41,583 bases of DNA from an uncultured Prevotellaceae bacterium (GTDB lineage: Bacteria > Bacteroidota > Bacteroidia > Bacteroidales > Bacteroidaceae), in the NCBI GenBank assembly GCA_902800245.1, contig CADCDY010000004.1, forward strand, positions 2,771-44,353. Direction: 5' to 3'. Both the position numbers and the translations under genes were made by a program. Numbering within the stretch: position 1 is the stretch's first letter; the number at the start of each line of letters is the position of its first letter. Under the pieces are notes generated by a model. That model did no database searches. It was not told the DNA's origin and saw nothing but the letters and a program-made list of their open reading frames with translations. Shown in pieces: positions 14,403 through 24,501 of the stretch.

Positions 14403-15752
14403 ATGAATATTACATTTGAAGCTCCTGACAAGATCAATGGTTTGATGACCATTACATTGGAGTCGGCTGACTATCAGCCTGAGGTCGAGAAGACCCTGAA
14501 AGACTATCGTAAGCGCGCCAACATTCCCGGATTCCGTCCTGGTCAGGCCCCGATGGGCATGATCAAGCGTCAGTTCGGTACCAGTGTGAAGGTGGACGCC
14601 GTGAACAAGCTGTTAGGCGAGAAGCTGTACGAATATGTTCGTGAGAACAAGATTCAGATGTTGGGTGAGCCCCTCCCCAGCGAGCAGCAGGAAGCCCTCG
14701 ACTTCGAGAGCGACCAGCCCCTGACATTTAAGTTCGACATTGCCGTAGCCCCTGAGTTTGAGGCTAAGTTGAGTGGTAAGGACAAGGTTCCTTTCTATAA
14801 CATCACCGTTGACGACAAGCTCATCGACCAGCAGGTGGAGATGTATCAGAGCCGTGCCGGTCAGTATGAGAAAGTTGAGCAGTTTGATGCCGAGCAGCGT
14901 GACATGCTGAAGGGTGACCTGCGCGAGGTGAACGGTAGCATTGAGGTTGCCGACGCCGTGCTGATGCCCCAGTATATGAAGGTGGACGACCAGAAGAAGC
15001 TGTTTGACGGTTGTAAGCTGGGTGACATCATCACGTGGAATCCCCGCAAGGCCTATCCTGAGAGTGACGTTGAGGTATCGAGCCTGCTGAAGATTCAGAA
15101 GGAAGAGGTGAAAGACCACGAGGGTGACTTCACTTTCCAGATTACAGAGATTAGCCGTTTCGTGAAGGCTGAGGTGAACCAGGCACTGTTCGACCAGACC
15201 TTCGGTGAGGGTACAGTGAAGAGCGAGAAGGAGTTCCGTCAGAAGATTGCCGACCAGATCAGTCAGCAGTTCAAGGCTGACGCAGACTATAAGTTTCTGC
15301 AGGACGTTCGTGCCCACATGGAGAAGAAGGTTGGCAAGCTGGAGTTCCCCGAGGCTATCCTGAAGCGCGTGATGATTCAGAACAACAAAGACCGCAAGGA
15401 TGCTCAGGAGTATGTGGAGAAGAACTTCGAGCTGAGTATCAAGGAGTTAGGCTGGCACCTCATCAAGGAGCAGCTTGTTGCCGCTCAGGGCATCAAGGTT
15501 GAGGAAGACGACCTGAAGCAGGTTGCCAAGGAGGCCGCCCGTGCACAGTTTGCCCAGTACGGTATGAGCAATGTTCCCGACGAGTATCTGGACAACTACG
15601 CTCAGGAGATGTTGAAGAAGCGTGAGAATGTTGACGGCCTCGTTGACCGTGCTGTTGACGTGAAGCTGACCGCCGCCCTGAAGGGTGTGGTGAAGCTCGA
15701 CGAAAAAGACATCACTTTGGAGGACTTCCAGAAGATGCTTCAAGAAAAGTAA
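14403..15752 (+). CDS. tig: Trigger factor, ribosome-associated chaperone
   Basis: The 449-residue protein should bind the ribosome exit tunnel and shield nascent chains. The N-terminal ribosome-binding domain is visible, with the loop motif region IPGFRPGQAPMGMIKRQFG (about 43-61), which corresponds to the GFRxGKxP signature of the family. The middle part is the divergent domain of Bacteroidota members, where the FKBP-type active site is not obvious. The C-terminal helical arms run from about 270 to the end (RQKIADQISQQFKADADYKF onwards). The length is a little above that of E. coli. The order tig-clpP-clpX is widely conserved and places folding next to degradation. A strong terminator follows at 15823. 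Confidence 0.93.
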   Translation: MNITFEAPDKINGLMTITLESADYQPEVEKTLKDYRKRANIPGFRPGQAPMGMIKRQFGTSVKVDAVNKLLGEKLYEYVRENKIQMLGEPLPSEQQEALDFESDQPLTFKFDIAVAPEFEAKLSGKDKVPFYNITVDDKLIDQQVEMYQSRAGQYEKVEQFDAEQRDMLKGDLREVNGSIEVADAVLMPQYMKVDDQKKLFDGCKLGDIITWNPRKAYPESDVEVSSLLKIQKEEVKDHEGDFTFQITEISRFVKAEVNQALFDQTFGEGTVKSEKEFRQKIADQISQQFKADADYKFLQDVRAHMEKKVGKLEFPEAILKRVMIQNNKDRKDAQEYVEKNFELSIKELGWHLIKEQLVAAQGIKVEEDDLKQVAKEAARAQFAQYGMSNVPDEYLDNYAQEMLKKRENVDGLVDRAVDVKLTAALKGVVKLDEKDITLEDFQKMLQEK

Positions 15753-15822
15753 AAAGTAAGAAGATAAAAAGGAAAAAACGTTAAAAGAAAACCTCTTTAT
15801 ATTTCTTTAACCAAAAAAATAG

Positions 15823-15853
15823 GTCGGAATGCTTTGCGTTCCGACTTTTTTTT
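15823..15853 (+). terminator. Intrinsic terminator after tig
   Basis: GTCGGAATGC and GCGTTCCGAC form a 10-bp stem (one G-T pair) with a TTT loop at 15823-15845, followed by eight T residues. Confidence 0.9.
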
Positions 15854-15877
15854 GTAATTTTGTATCTACTTTTCGCG

Positions 15878-15904
15878 AAAAAGGCAGGCAGACCCCTGCT
15901 TTTT
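15878..15904 (+). terminator. Second terminator-like hairpin in front of clpP
   Basis: AAAAAG-GCAGG, a short loop and CCTGC-TTTTT (15878-15904) form a terminator-shaped hairpin 34 bp before clpP. It may back up the first terminator or act as an attenuator, depending on where clpP transcription begins; no clear clpP promoter was found. Confidence 0.55.
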
Positions 15905-15938
15905 GTCATAAAATAATGAAAATTAAAAGAAAGAATAT

Positions 15939-16604
15939 ATGAACAATGATTTTAGAAAATATGCTACCAAGCATCTTGGAATTAACGGTCTCGTACTCGA
16001 CGAAGTGATGAGTGCACAGGCACAGTATCTGAACCCCTATATTCTGGAGGAGCGCCAGTTGAATGTCACCCAGATGGATGTCTTCTCACGACTGATGATG
16101 GACCGCATCATCTTCCTCGGCACACAGATTGACGACTATACCGCCAATACCCTGCAGGCCCAGCTGTTGTATCTGGACTCTGTGGATTCGGGTAAGGACA
16201 TCAGCATCTACCTGAATTCCCCTGGCGGCAGCGTGACGGCAGGTCTCGGCATCTATGACACCATGCAGTTTATCTCCAGCGACGTGGCTACCATCTGTAC
16301 CGGTATGGCAGCCTCGATGGCCGCTGTGCTGCTCGTAGCAGGTACGGAAGGCAAGCGTTCGGCACTGCCTCACAGTCGTGTGATGATTCACCAGCCGTTA
16401 GGTGGCGTGCAGGGTCAGGCTTCGGATATCGAGATTGAGGCCAAGGAGATTATGAAGTTCAAGAAAGAACTCTATACCATCATCTCCGAACATTCGCACA
16501 CCCCTTATGACAAGGTGTGGAACGACTCTGACCGTAACTACTGGATGACGGCAGAGGAGGCCAAGGAATATGGTATGATTGATCAAGTGTTGAAGAAGAA
16601 ATAA
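15939..16604 (+). CDS. clpP: ATP-dependent Clp protease proteolytic subunit
   Basis: The 221-residue serine peptidase forms the tetradecameric chamber that degrades substrates delivered by ClpX. The catalytic triad is visible: Ser126 in TGMAASMA, His151 in MIHQPLGG and Asp196 in WNDSDRN. The oxyanion and substrate strands lie around SPGGSVTAG (94-102). The N-terminus is about 20 residues longer than the E. coli mature enzyme and probably includes a processed leader or an axial extension. Its stop codon overlaps the clpX start by 1 base (TAATG), so the two are translationally coupled. The upstream gap holds two hairpins. Confidence 0.95.
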   Translation: MNNDFRKYATKHLGINGLVLDEVMSAQAQYLNPYILEERQLNVTQMDVFSRLMMDRIIFLGTQIDDYTANTLQAQLLYLDSVDSGKDISIYLNSPGGSVTAGLGIYDTMQFISSDVATICTGMAASMAAVLLVAGTEGKRSALPHSRVMIHQPLGGVQGQASDIEIEAKEIMKFKKELYTIISEHSHTPYDKVWNDSDRNYWMTAEEAKEYGMIDQVLKKK

Positions 16605-17818
16605 TGGCAAAGAAATGTAATTTCTGTGGACGTAGCGACCGTGACGTAAAACTTCTGATTACGGGTATCGACGGGGCAATCTGTGAGGATTGTGCCGTTC
16701 AGGCCTATCAGGTGGCTACTGCCAACGGCTATGGACCAGATGCCAAGAAGAAAGCCAATAGCGGCAAGAAGCTGAACGTGCCCAAGCCCAAGGAAATCAA
16801 GGCCTATCTGGATCAGTATATCATCGGTCAGGATGAAGCCAAGAGATACCTTTCTGTTGCCGTCTACAACCACTATAAGCGTTTGCAGCAGCCCGACAGC
16901 GACGAAGGTGTGGAAATCGAGAAATCGAACGTCATCATGGTTGGTTCGACGGGTACTGGCAAGACGCTGTTGGCGCGAACCATTGCCAAACTGCTGGATG
17001 TGCCGTTTACCATTGTCGATGCCACCGTGTTTACGGAGGCCGGCTATGTCGGTGAGGATGTAGAGAGCATTCTGACCCGTCTGTTGCAGGTTGCCGACTA
17101 TAATGTGGAGGCTACGCAGCGTGGTATTGTCTTCATCGACGAGATTGACAAGATAGCCCGCAAGTCGGACAATCCCTCCATCACCCGTGACGTCAGTGGC
17201 GAGGGTGTACAGCAGGGACTGTTGAAACTGTTGGAGGGAACTACCGTCAATGTGCCGCCCAAGGGTGGCCGCAAGCATCCCGATCAGGAGTATATCGGTG
17301 TGGATACCCGTAACATCCTGTTTATCTGCGGTGGTGCCTTCGATGGCATTGAGCGTAAGATAGCCCAGCGCATGAATACCCATACGGTAGGTTATAACTC
17401 AGTGCAGAACGTGCGAAAGATAGATAAGGAAAACCTGATGCAGTATATCGTCCCTCAGGATTTGAAGTCGTTCGGACTGATTCCTGAGATCATCGGTCGA
17501 CTGCCTGTGCTGACCTATCTGAATCCTCTGGACCGCGACGCTTTGACGAAGATATTGACAGAGCCTAAGAACTCCATCGTGAAGCAGTATGAGAAGCTGT
17601 TTGAGATGGATGGTATCAAGCTTACCTTCACCCCTGAGGCTCTGAAACTCATCGTCGATAAGGCTGTGGAGTATAAGCTCGGTGCTCGCGGACTACGCTC
17701 CATTGTGGAGAATATTATGATGGAGGCAATGTTTGAGATACCCTCCAAACGAGTGAAATCCTTTGACGTGACGAAAGAGTATGCTCAGGAGCAGCTCGAC
17801 AAGTCGCATCTACAATAA
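16604..17818 (+). CDS. clpX: Clp protease ATPase subunit ClpX
   Basis: The 404-residue AAA+ unfoldase recognises and threads substrates into ClpP. The N-terminal zinc-binding domain has Cys5, Cys8, Cys27 and Cys30. Walker A is GSTGTGKT (114-121), the pore loop GYVG (147-150), Walker B VFIDE (176-180) and the sensor-2 arginine region is [12 protein letters not shown] near the end. The loop that docks on ClpP, IGF in E. coli, reads VGY here (262-264). It overlaps clpP by 1 base and precedes recQ by 14 bp. The length is a little short at the C-terminus compared with E. coli, normal for Bacteroidota as far as I know. Confidence 0.95.
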   Translation: MAKKCNFCGRSDRDVKLLITGIDGAICEDCAVQAYQVATANGYGPDAKKKANSGKKLNVPKPKEIKAYLDQYIIGQDEAKRYLSVAVYNHYKRLQQPDSDEGVEIEKSNVIMVGSTGTGKTLLARTIAKLLDVPFTIVDATVFTEAGYVGEDVESILTRLLQVADYNVEATQRGIVFIDEIDKIARKSDNPSITRDVSGEGVQQGLLKLLEGTTVNVPPKGGRKHPDQEYIGVDTRNILFICGGAFDGIERKIAQRMNTHTVGYNSVQNVRKIDKENLMQYIVPQDLKSFGLIPEIIGRLPVLTYLNPLDRDALTKILTEPKNSIVKQYEKLFEMDGIKLTFTPEALKLIVDKAVEYKLGARGLRSIVENIMMEAMFEIPSKRVKSFDVTKEYAQEQLDKSHLQ

Positions 17819-17832
17819 CACTTAGAAAGTCT

Positions 17833-20016
17833 ATGGCAAAAAAGAAACAAAATCTGACAGAAGCGCTGAAGAAGTATTTCGGCTTCGACAAATTCAAGGG
17901 CGATCAGGAAGCGATCATACAAAATGTGTTGGACGGCAAGGATACCTTCGTGTTGATGCCGACGGGCGGCGGTAAGTCGCTCTGCTACCAGTTGCCCTCG
18001 CTATTAATGGACGGTACGGCTATTGTCATCTCGCCGTTGATAGCCCTGATGAAGAATCAGGTGGACGTTATCAGTTCGATGAGTGACGAAGGCACGGCCC
18101 ATTACCTGAACTCGTCGCTGAACAAGTCGGCTATCGATCAGGTGAAGGCCGATATCCTGGATGGTAAGACCAAGCTGCTCTATGTGGCTCCCGAGTCGTT
18201 GACCAAGGACGAGAATGTGGAATTCCTGAAGCAGGCGAAGATCTCGTTCTACGCCATTGATGAGGCCCATTGTATCTCGGAGTGGGGTCATGACTTCCGT
18301 CCGGAGTATCGTCGCATCCGTCCTATCATCAATGAAATCGGTGAGGCACCCATCATTGCCCTGACGGCTACGGCAACGGATAAGGTCCGTACGGATATCA
18401 AGAAGAATCTGGGTATCATGGATGCCAAGGAGTTCAAGAGTTCGTTCAACCGTCCGAACCTGTATTACGAGGTACGTCCGAAGACGCAGAATGTTGATAA
18501 GGACATCATCAAGTTCATCAAGCAGCATCCCGGCAAGAGCGGTATCATCTACTGTCTGTCGCGTAAGAAGGTGGAAGAGTTGGCAGAGATTCTGAAGGCC
18601 AACGACATCAAGGCCGCTCCCTATCATGCCGGTCTGGAGTCGGTGCTCCGTTCACAGACCCAGGATGACTTCCTGATGGAGGAGATTGACGTCATTGTGG
18701 CCACCATCGCCTTCGGTATGGGTATCGACAAACCCGATGTGCGTTTCGTCATCCATTATGATATCCCCAAGTCGCTGGAAGGCTACTATCAGGAGACGGG
18801 CCGTGCCGGTCGTGACGGCGGTGAGGGCATGTGTATCACGTTCTACGCCCAGAAGGACCTGCAGAAACTCGATAAGTTCATGGAGGGTAAACCCGTTGCC
18901 GAGCAGGACATCGGTCGTCAGTTGTTGGCCGAGACCGCAGCCTATGCCGAGACGAGCGTCTGTCGCAGAAAGATGCTGCTGCACTATTTCGGTGAGGAGT
19001 ATACGCAGGAAAACTGCCATAATTGCGACAACTGTCTGCATCCCAAGACCAAGCAGGAGGCCAAGGATATGCTGGTGCTGGTGTTGAATACCATCCATGC
19101 ATTGAAGGAGAATTTCCGTTCCGACTATATCGTCGACTTTGTCATTGGCAAGGAGACCGAAGAAATTCTTGCCCATAAGCATCAGAACCACGATCTCTTC
19201 GGTGCCGGTGAGGATATGGAACACAAGTTGGTGAATCCTGTCATCCGTCAGGCATTGATTGCAGGTTATCTGAAGAAGGACGTCGAGAACTACGGTCTTC
19301 TGAAGTTGACTTCCGCGGGTAAGAAGTTCCTGAAGAACCCCGTATCGTTTATGATAGTCGAGGATAATGAGTTCAATGAGGACTATGATCCTTCGTCCGA
19401 TCATGAGGCAGGCATCAGTGCCCTTGACGAGACGCTCAGTGCCATGTTGAAAGACCTGCGTAAGAAGGTGAGTCGTAAGTTGGAGCGTCCTCCCTATGTC
19501 ATCTTCCAGGATGTCTCGATAGAACAGATGGCTACCGACTATCCTGTGACGTTGGAGGAGTTGAAGAATATCCAGGGTGTCGGTGAAGGCAAGGTCCGCC
19601 AGCCCTATGCCAAGGAGTTTGTTGACCTTATCAAGCGCTATTGCGAGGAGAACGATATCGAGCGTCAGGCCGATATGCGTGTGCGCACGGTGGCCAAGAA
19701 GTCTATCCTGAAGGTGAAGATTATTCAGGCCATTGACCGTCAGATAGCCCTTGACGATATTGCCACCGCGCAGGGCTTGGAGTTTGAGGAACTGTTGGAT
19801 GAGGTGGAAGCCATCGTCTATAGCGGTACGAAGCTTAATATCGACTATTTCCTTGAAGAGGTGATGGACGAAGACCATGTGGATGACATCTACGACTATT
19901 TTGCCGACAGCGAGAGCGACTCTTTGGAGGATGCCATCAACGAGCTTGGTGGCGAATGTACGGAAGAGGAAATCCGACTGGTGCGCATCAAGTTTATCAG
20001 TGATATGGCGAACTAG
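17833..20016 (+). CDS. recQ: ATP-dependent DNA helicase RecQ
   Basis: The 727-residue 3'-5' helicase unwinds recombination and repair intermediates. Motif I is TGGGKS (44-49), motif II DEAH at about 143 within AIDEAHCISEWGHDFRPEYRR, and motif VI QETGRAGRDG. The RecQ zinc-binding cysteines are Cys377, Cys395, Cys398 and Cys401. A winged-helix domain follows, then an HRDC domain at about 535-600 (ELKNIQGVGEGK). An acidic C-terminal helical extension (about 620-727, DEDHVDDIYDYFADSESDS) makes it more than 100 residues longer than E. coli RecQ; this form is common in Bacteroidota. It follows clpX closely and probably shares its transcript. Confidence 0.93.
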   Translation: MAKKKQNLTEALKKYFGFDKFKGDQEAIIQNVLDGKDTFVLMPTGGGKSLCYQLPSLLMDGTAIVISPLIALMKNQVDVISSMSDEGTAHYLNSSLNKSAIDQVKADILDGKTKLLYVAPESLTKDENVEFLKQAKISFYAIDEAHCISEWGHDFRPEYRRIRPIINEIGEAPIIALTATATDKVRTDIKKNLGIMDAKEFKSSFNRPNLYYEVRPKTQNVDKDIIKFIKQHPGKSGIIYCLSRKKVEELAEILKANDIKAAPYHAGLESVLRSQTQDDFLMEEIDVIVATIAFGMGIDKPDVRFVIHYDIPKSLEGYYQETGRAGRDGGEGMCITFYAQKDLQKLDKFMEGKPVAEQDIGRQLLAETAAYAETSVCRRKMLLHYFGEEYTQENCHNCDNCLHPKTKQEAKDMLVLVLNTIHALKENFRSDYIVDFVIGKETEEILAHKHQNHDLFGAGEDMEHKLVNPVIRQALIAGYLKKDVENYGLLKLTSAGKKFLKNPVSFMIVEDNEFNEDYDPSSDHEAGISALDETLSAMLKDLRKKVSRKLERPPYVIFQDVSIEQMATDYPVTLEELKNIQGVGEGKVRQPYAKEFVDLIKRYCEENDIERQADMRVRTVAKKSILKVKIIQAIDRQIALDDIATAQGLEFEELLDEVEAIVYSGTKLNIDYFLEEVMDEDHVDDIYDYFADSESDSLEDAINELGGECTEEEIRLVRIKFISDMAN

Positions 20017-20018
20017 GA

Positions 20019-20074
20019 GAGGTGAGAAGTAAGAGGTGAGAAGTAAGAGGTGAGAGGTAAGAAGTAAGAGTTAA
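20019..20074 (+). repeat. Heptamer tandem repeat between recQ and guaB (8 units)
   Basis: Eight 7-bp units alternate between GAGGTGA and GAAGTAA, with GAGGTAA and GAGTTAA near the end. The array starts 3 bp after the recQ stop and runs to 16 bp before guaB. A shorter array of the same family lies at 24476-24499. Confidence 0.85.
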
Positions 20075-20086
20075 AAAGTTATATAA

Positions 20087-21571
<1,485 letters not shown>

Positions 21572-21574
21572 TTT

Positions 21575-21604
21575 TAACCACGAATTTAACGAATTACACG
21601 AATA
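21575..21604 (+). repeat. Short degenerate CACGAATTTAA-type repeat
   Basis: The 39-bp gap after guaB holds three degenerate units with the core ACGAAT (CACGAATTTAA, CGAATTA, CACGAATAA). No promoter or terminator is seen in it. Confidence 0.5.
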
Positions 21605-21610
21605 AGACAA

Positions 21611-23038
21611 ATGAAACTGAAATTGATTGCGATAGGTTGCCTCATGAGTGCAGCCGTCCAGGCACAGCAGAGCGACCCTATCATCATGACGGTGGCAGGT
21701 GTTGACGTACCCCGTTCTGAGTTTGAGTATTCCTACAATAAGAACAATACTGACGGTGTCATTGACAAGAAGACCGTCGACGAGTATGTCGAACTCTTTG
21801 TCAACTACAAGTTAAAGGTCAAGGCTGCCCTTGACGCCCGTCTGGATACCACGACGTCTTTCCGTCAGGAATTTGCCCAGTATCGTGACCAGCAGATCCG
21901 TCCTGTTTTGGTGACCGACGATGATATGTTGGCTGAGGCACATCGTATCTATGACCAGACGAACGAGAATATCGGTCCAGATGGTTTGGTGAATGGCAGT
22001 CATATCCTGTTACGTATTGCCCAGAAGGCTTCTGATGCAGAGCAGCAGGAGGCCAAGCGTCGTATCGACTCTGTCTATGCCGCTTTGCAGGCTGGTGCAG
22101 ACTTTGAGGCTTTGGCCAAGCAGGTGTCGCAAGATCCCGGTTCCGCTCGTCGTGGTGGTGTTTTGGGATGGTTTGCCCGTAACCAGATGGTGAAGGAGTT
22201 CGAGGATGCCGCTTTTGCCCTGCAGCCCGGAGAGATGAGCAAACCGTTCCTGTCACCTTACGGTTGGCATATCGTGCTTGTGAAAGAGCGCAAGCAGTTT
22301 GAGCCCTTTGAATATCATAAGGACAATATCTTCCGTTTTATGGAACAGCAGAATATGCGTAACGGCATTGCTGAGCGTAAGTTGGATGCGCAGGTGGCTG
22401 CCTCCGGCAATACTGTCACCAAGGAGCAGCTGTTGGACAAGTGTGCAGACTCGCTCTCTGCTGTCGATCCTGAGATGCGTTACCTGATTCAGGAGTATCA
22501 TGATGGTTTGTTGCTCTATGATATCAGCAACCAGTTGGTATGGGATAAGGCCGCTAAGGATGAGCAGGCATTGGCCAACTATTTCAAGAAACATAAGAAG
22601 AAGTATGCCTGGGACGAGCCTCGTTATAAGGGCATGGCCTATCATGTGAAGGATCCTGCAGACGTCACGGCTGTTGCCAAATGTGTGAAGAAGCTGAAGT
22701 TTGATGATTGGAATGAAGCCCTTCGCAGCACTTTCAACAACGACTCTATTCTCCGTATCCGTGTGGAGAAAGGTATTTTCAAGAAGGGTGACAACAAACT
22801 TATTGACCGTGAGGTGTTCAAGGTCAAGGATGTTCAGGTGGATAGTGTCAAGGGTTTCCCCATTGATGCCGTCTATGGTAAGCTGTTGAAGAAGCCCCAG
22901 GACTATACCGATGTCCGTGCCCTTGTCGTTACTGACCTGCAGGACGAGATGGAGCGTGCCTGGGTGGCCGACTTGCGTAAGAAGTATGCCGTCACCGTCA
23001 ACGAAGAAGTATTAAAGACAGTCAATAAGCATGAATAA
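21611..23038 (+). CDS. Periplasmic peptidylprolyl isomerase, parvulin type (first of pair)
   Basis: The 475-residue protein has a signal peptide (MKLKLIAIGCLMSAAVQAQQ) and one clear parvulin domain at about 130-225, from GSHILLRIAQKASDAEQQ to LSPYGWHIVLVKERK, with the DPGSARRGGVLGWF and FALQPGEMSKPF blocks. The N-terminal part (EYVELFVNYKLKVKAALDA) is like the SurA/PrsA chaperone region. It should assist folding of exported and outer-membrane proteins. It overlaps the second PPIase gene by 8 bp and belongs to the envelope-biogenesis run with surA-like, ostA-like and mutL. Confidence 0.88.
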   Translation: MKLKLIAIGCLMSAAVQAQQSDPIIMTVAGVDVPRSEFEYSYNKNNTDGVIDKKTVDEYVELFVNYKLKVKAALDARLDTTTSFRQEFAQYRDQQIRPVLVTDDDMLAEAHRIYDQTNENIGPDGLVNGSHILLRIAQKASDAEQQEAKRRIDSVYAALQAGADFEALAKQVSQDPGSARRGGVLGWFARNQMVKEFEDAAFALQPGEMSKPFLSPYGWHIVLVKERKQFEPFEYHKDNIFRFMEQQNMRNGIAERKLDAQVAASGNTVTKEQLLDKCADSLSAVDPEMRYLIQEYHDGLLLYDISNQLVWDKAAKDEQALANYFKKHKKKYAWDEPRYKGMAYHVKDPADVTAVAKCVKKLKFDDWNEALRSTFNNDSILRIRVEKGIFKKGDNKLIDREVFKVKDVQVDSVKGFPIDAVYGKLLKKPQDYTDVRALVVTDLQDEMERAWVADLRKKYAVTVNEEVLKTVNKHE

Positions 23039-24476
23039 AAGATTTATAGTCATACTCCTTTCATTAGTCTCATTAGCTTCATTTGGTAAAGCGCAGAACG
23101 ACTCCCTTGCTACCGATTCTCTTGGCACTATTGTTGACGAGGTCATCTGGGTGGTTGGAGATGAGGCCATTCTGAAGTCTGATGTTGAGGCCATGCGTAT
23201 TCAGGGCCAGCAGGAGGGTCTGCGTTGGAAGGGCGATCCCGACTGTGCCATTCCTGAGCAGATTGCTGTTCAGAAGCTTTACCTCAACCAGGCCATCATT
23301 GACAGTGTCGAGGTGACGGAGGCTGAGATTACGCAGGGTGTGGAGCAGTATATTGATAACATGATTTCTGTCATCGGTTCACGTGAGAAGCTGGAGGAAT
23401 ACCAGAAGAAGACGTTGAGTCAGATCCGTGCCGAGCTGCGTGACTCCTATCGTGAACGTCTGATGGTTCAGGGTATGCAGCAGAAGCTGGTGAAGGATAT
23501 CACGGTGACTCCTGCTGAGGTACGTCGATATTTCAAGGACATGTCGCTCGATAGTATTCCCTTTGTCCCTACCGAGGTGGAGGTACAGATTATTTCCTTG
23601 CAGCCACGTGTGGAACAGGAAGAAATCAACCGTGTGAAAGAAGAGCTTCGCGAATATACCGACCGTATCAATCGTGGTGAGACGTCGTTTCAGACGCTGG
23701 CACGCCTCTATTCCGAAGACGGTTCTGCCCGTAATGGCGGTGAGCTGGGCTATAGCAGTCGTGCTCAGTGGGTGCCGGAGTTTGCCAATGTCGCTTTTGG
23801 TCTCACCGACCCGAAGAAGGTGTCGAAGATTGTGGAGACAGAGTTTGGTTTCCATATCATCCAGCTCATTGACAAGCGTGGTGATAAGATCAATGTACGT
23901 CACATTCTTCGTAAACCGATTCTCAGCGAGAAAGCTGTTCAGGATGCCCTCAACCGTCTTGACACGGTGGCTACGGCCATTCGTGACAATGTACCTCCCG
24001 AGGCTATCAGAAAGGTATTCAAGACCAAGGACGGTCAGGATATCGAAGGTTTTACCTTTGAGGATGGCGTAGCATTCTATTCCGACGATAAGGACACGCG
24101 AAATAACAATGGTCTGATGGTCAATGTCCTTGAAGACGGTCGTCAGCGCACCTCCCGTTTCAAGATGTCCGAACTGCCTTCCGAGATTGCCAGGATTGTA
24201 GATGGTATGCAGGTTGGCGACATCTCTGCCCCCTTCCAGATGGTCAACAGCAAGAATGGTAAGACCGTTTGTGCCATTGTGAAGTTGAAGAGTCGTACGG
24301 AAGGTCACAAGGCCACTATTACCGAAGATTTCCAGATATTGAAGAATCTAGTGTTGGAGAAGCGCCGTCAGGAACGTCTCCATCAGTGGGTTGTCAATCG
24401 TATCAAGTCCACCTATGTGCGTATCAACGAACGCTATCGCGACTGCCAGTTTGAGTATGAAGGCTGGGTGAGATAG
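23031..24476 (+). CDS. surA: SurA-like periplasmic chaperone/peptidylprolyl isomerase (second of pair)
   Basis: The 481-residue protein starts with a signal peptide (MNKRFIVILLSLVSLASFGKAQ). It has the SurA N-terminal chaperone domain (VDEVIWVVGDEAILKSDVEA and an EQIAVQKLYLNQAIIDS helix) and a parvulin domain from about 185 to 290 (RLYSEDGSARNGGELGYSSR ... EFGFHIIQLIDKRGDK). A second, degenerate PPIase-like segment follows (INVRHILRKPILSEKA). SurA carries unfolded porins across the periplasm. The gene start lies inside the end of the preceding PPIase gene, which implies coupled translation. The symbol rests on domain layout and neighbours. Confidence 0.85.
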   Translation: MNKRFIVILLSLVSLASFGKAQNDSLATDSLGTIVDEVIWVVGDEAILKSDVEAMRIQGQQEGLRWKGDPDCAIPEQIAVQKLYLNQAIIDSVEVTEAEITQGVEQYIDNMISVIGSREKLEEYQKKTLSQIRAELRDSYRERLMVQGMQQKLVKDITVTPAEVRRYFKDMSLDSIPFVPTEVEVQIISLQPRVEQEEINRVKEELREYTDRINRGETSFQTLARLYSEDGSARNGGELGYSSRAQWVPEFANVAFGLTDPKKVSKIVETEFGFHIIQLIDKRGDKINVRHILRKPILSEKAVQDALNRLDTVATAIRDNVPPEAIRKVFKTKDGQDIEGFTFEDGVAFYSDDKDTRNNNGLMVNVLEDGRQRTSRFKMSELPSEIARIVDGMQVGDISAPFQMVNSKNGKTVCAIVKLKSRTEGHKATITEDFQILKNLVLEKRRQERLHQWVVNRIKSTYVRINERYRDCQFEYEGWVR

Positions 24477-24499
24477 AGGTAAGAAGTTAGATGTAAGAG
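24476..24499 (+). repeat. Heptamer repeat of the GAGGTAA family (3 units)
   Basis: GAGGTAA, GAAGTTA and GATGTAA follow the surA-like stop codon, and the next GAGG supplies the purine-rich ribosome-binding site directly before the ATG at 24502. This is the same family as the array at 20019-20074. Confidence 0.65.
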
Positions 24500-24501
24500 G
24501 G

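Noticed and set aside
18652..19878. Long minus-strand frame of 408 codons opposite recQ
   Set aside because: It is antisense to conserved RecQ motifs and has no family resemblance or ribosome-binding site.
20019..20074. CRISPR-like array
   Set aside because: Units are 7 bp, contiguous and without spacers, so it is a simple tandem repeat.
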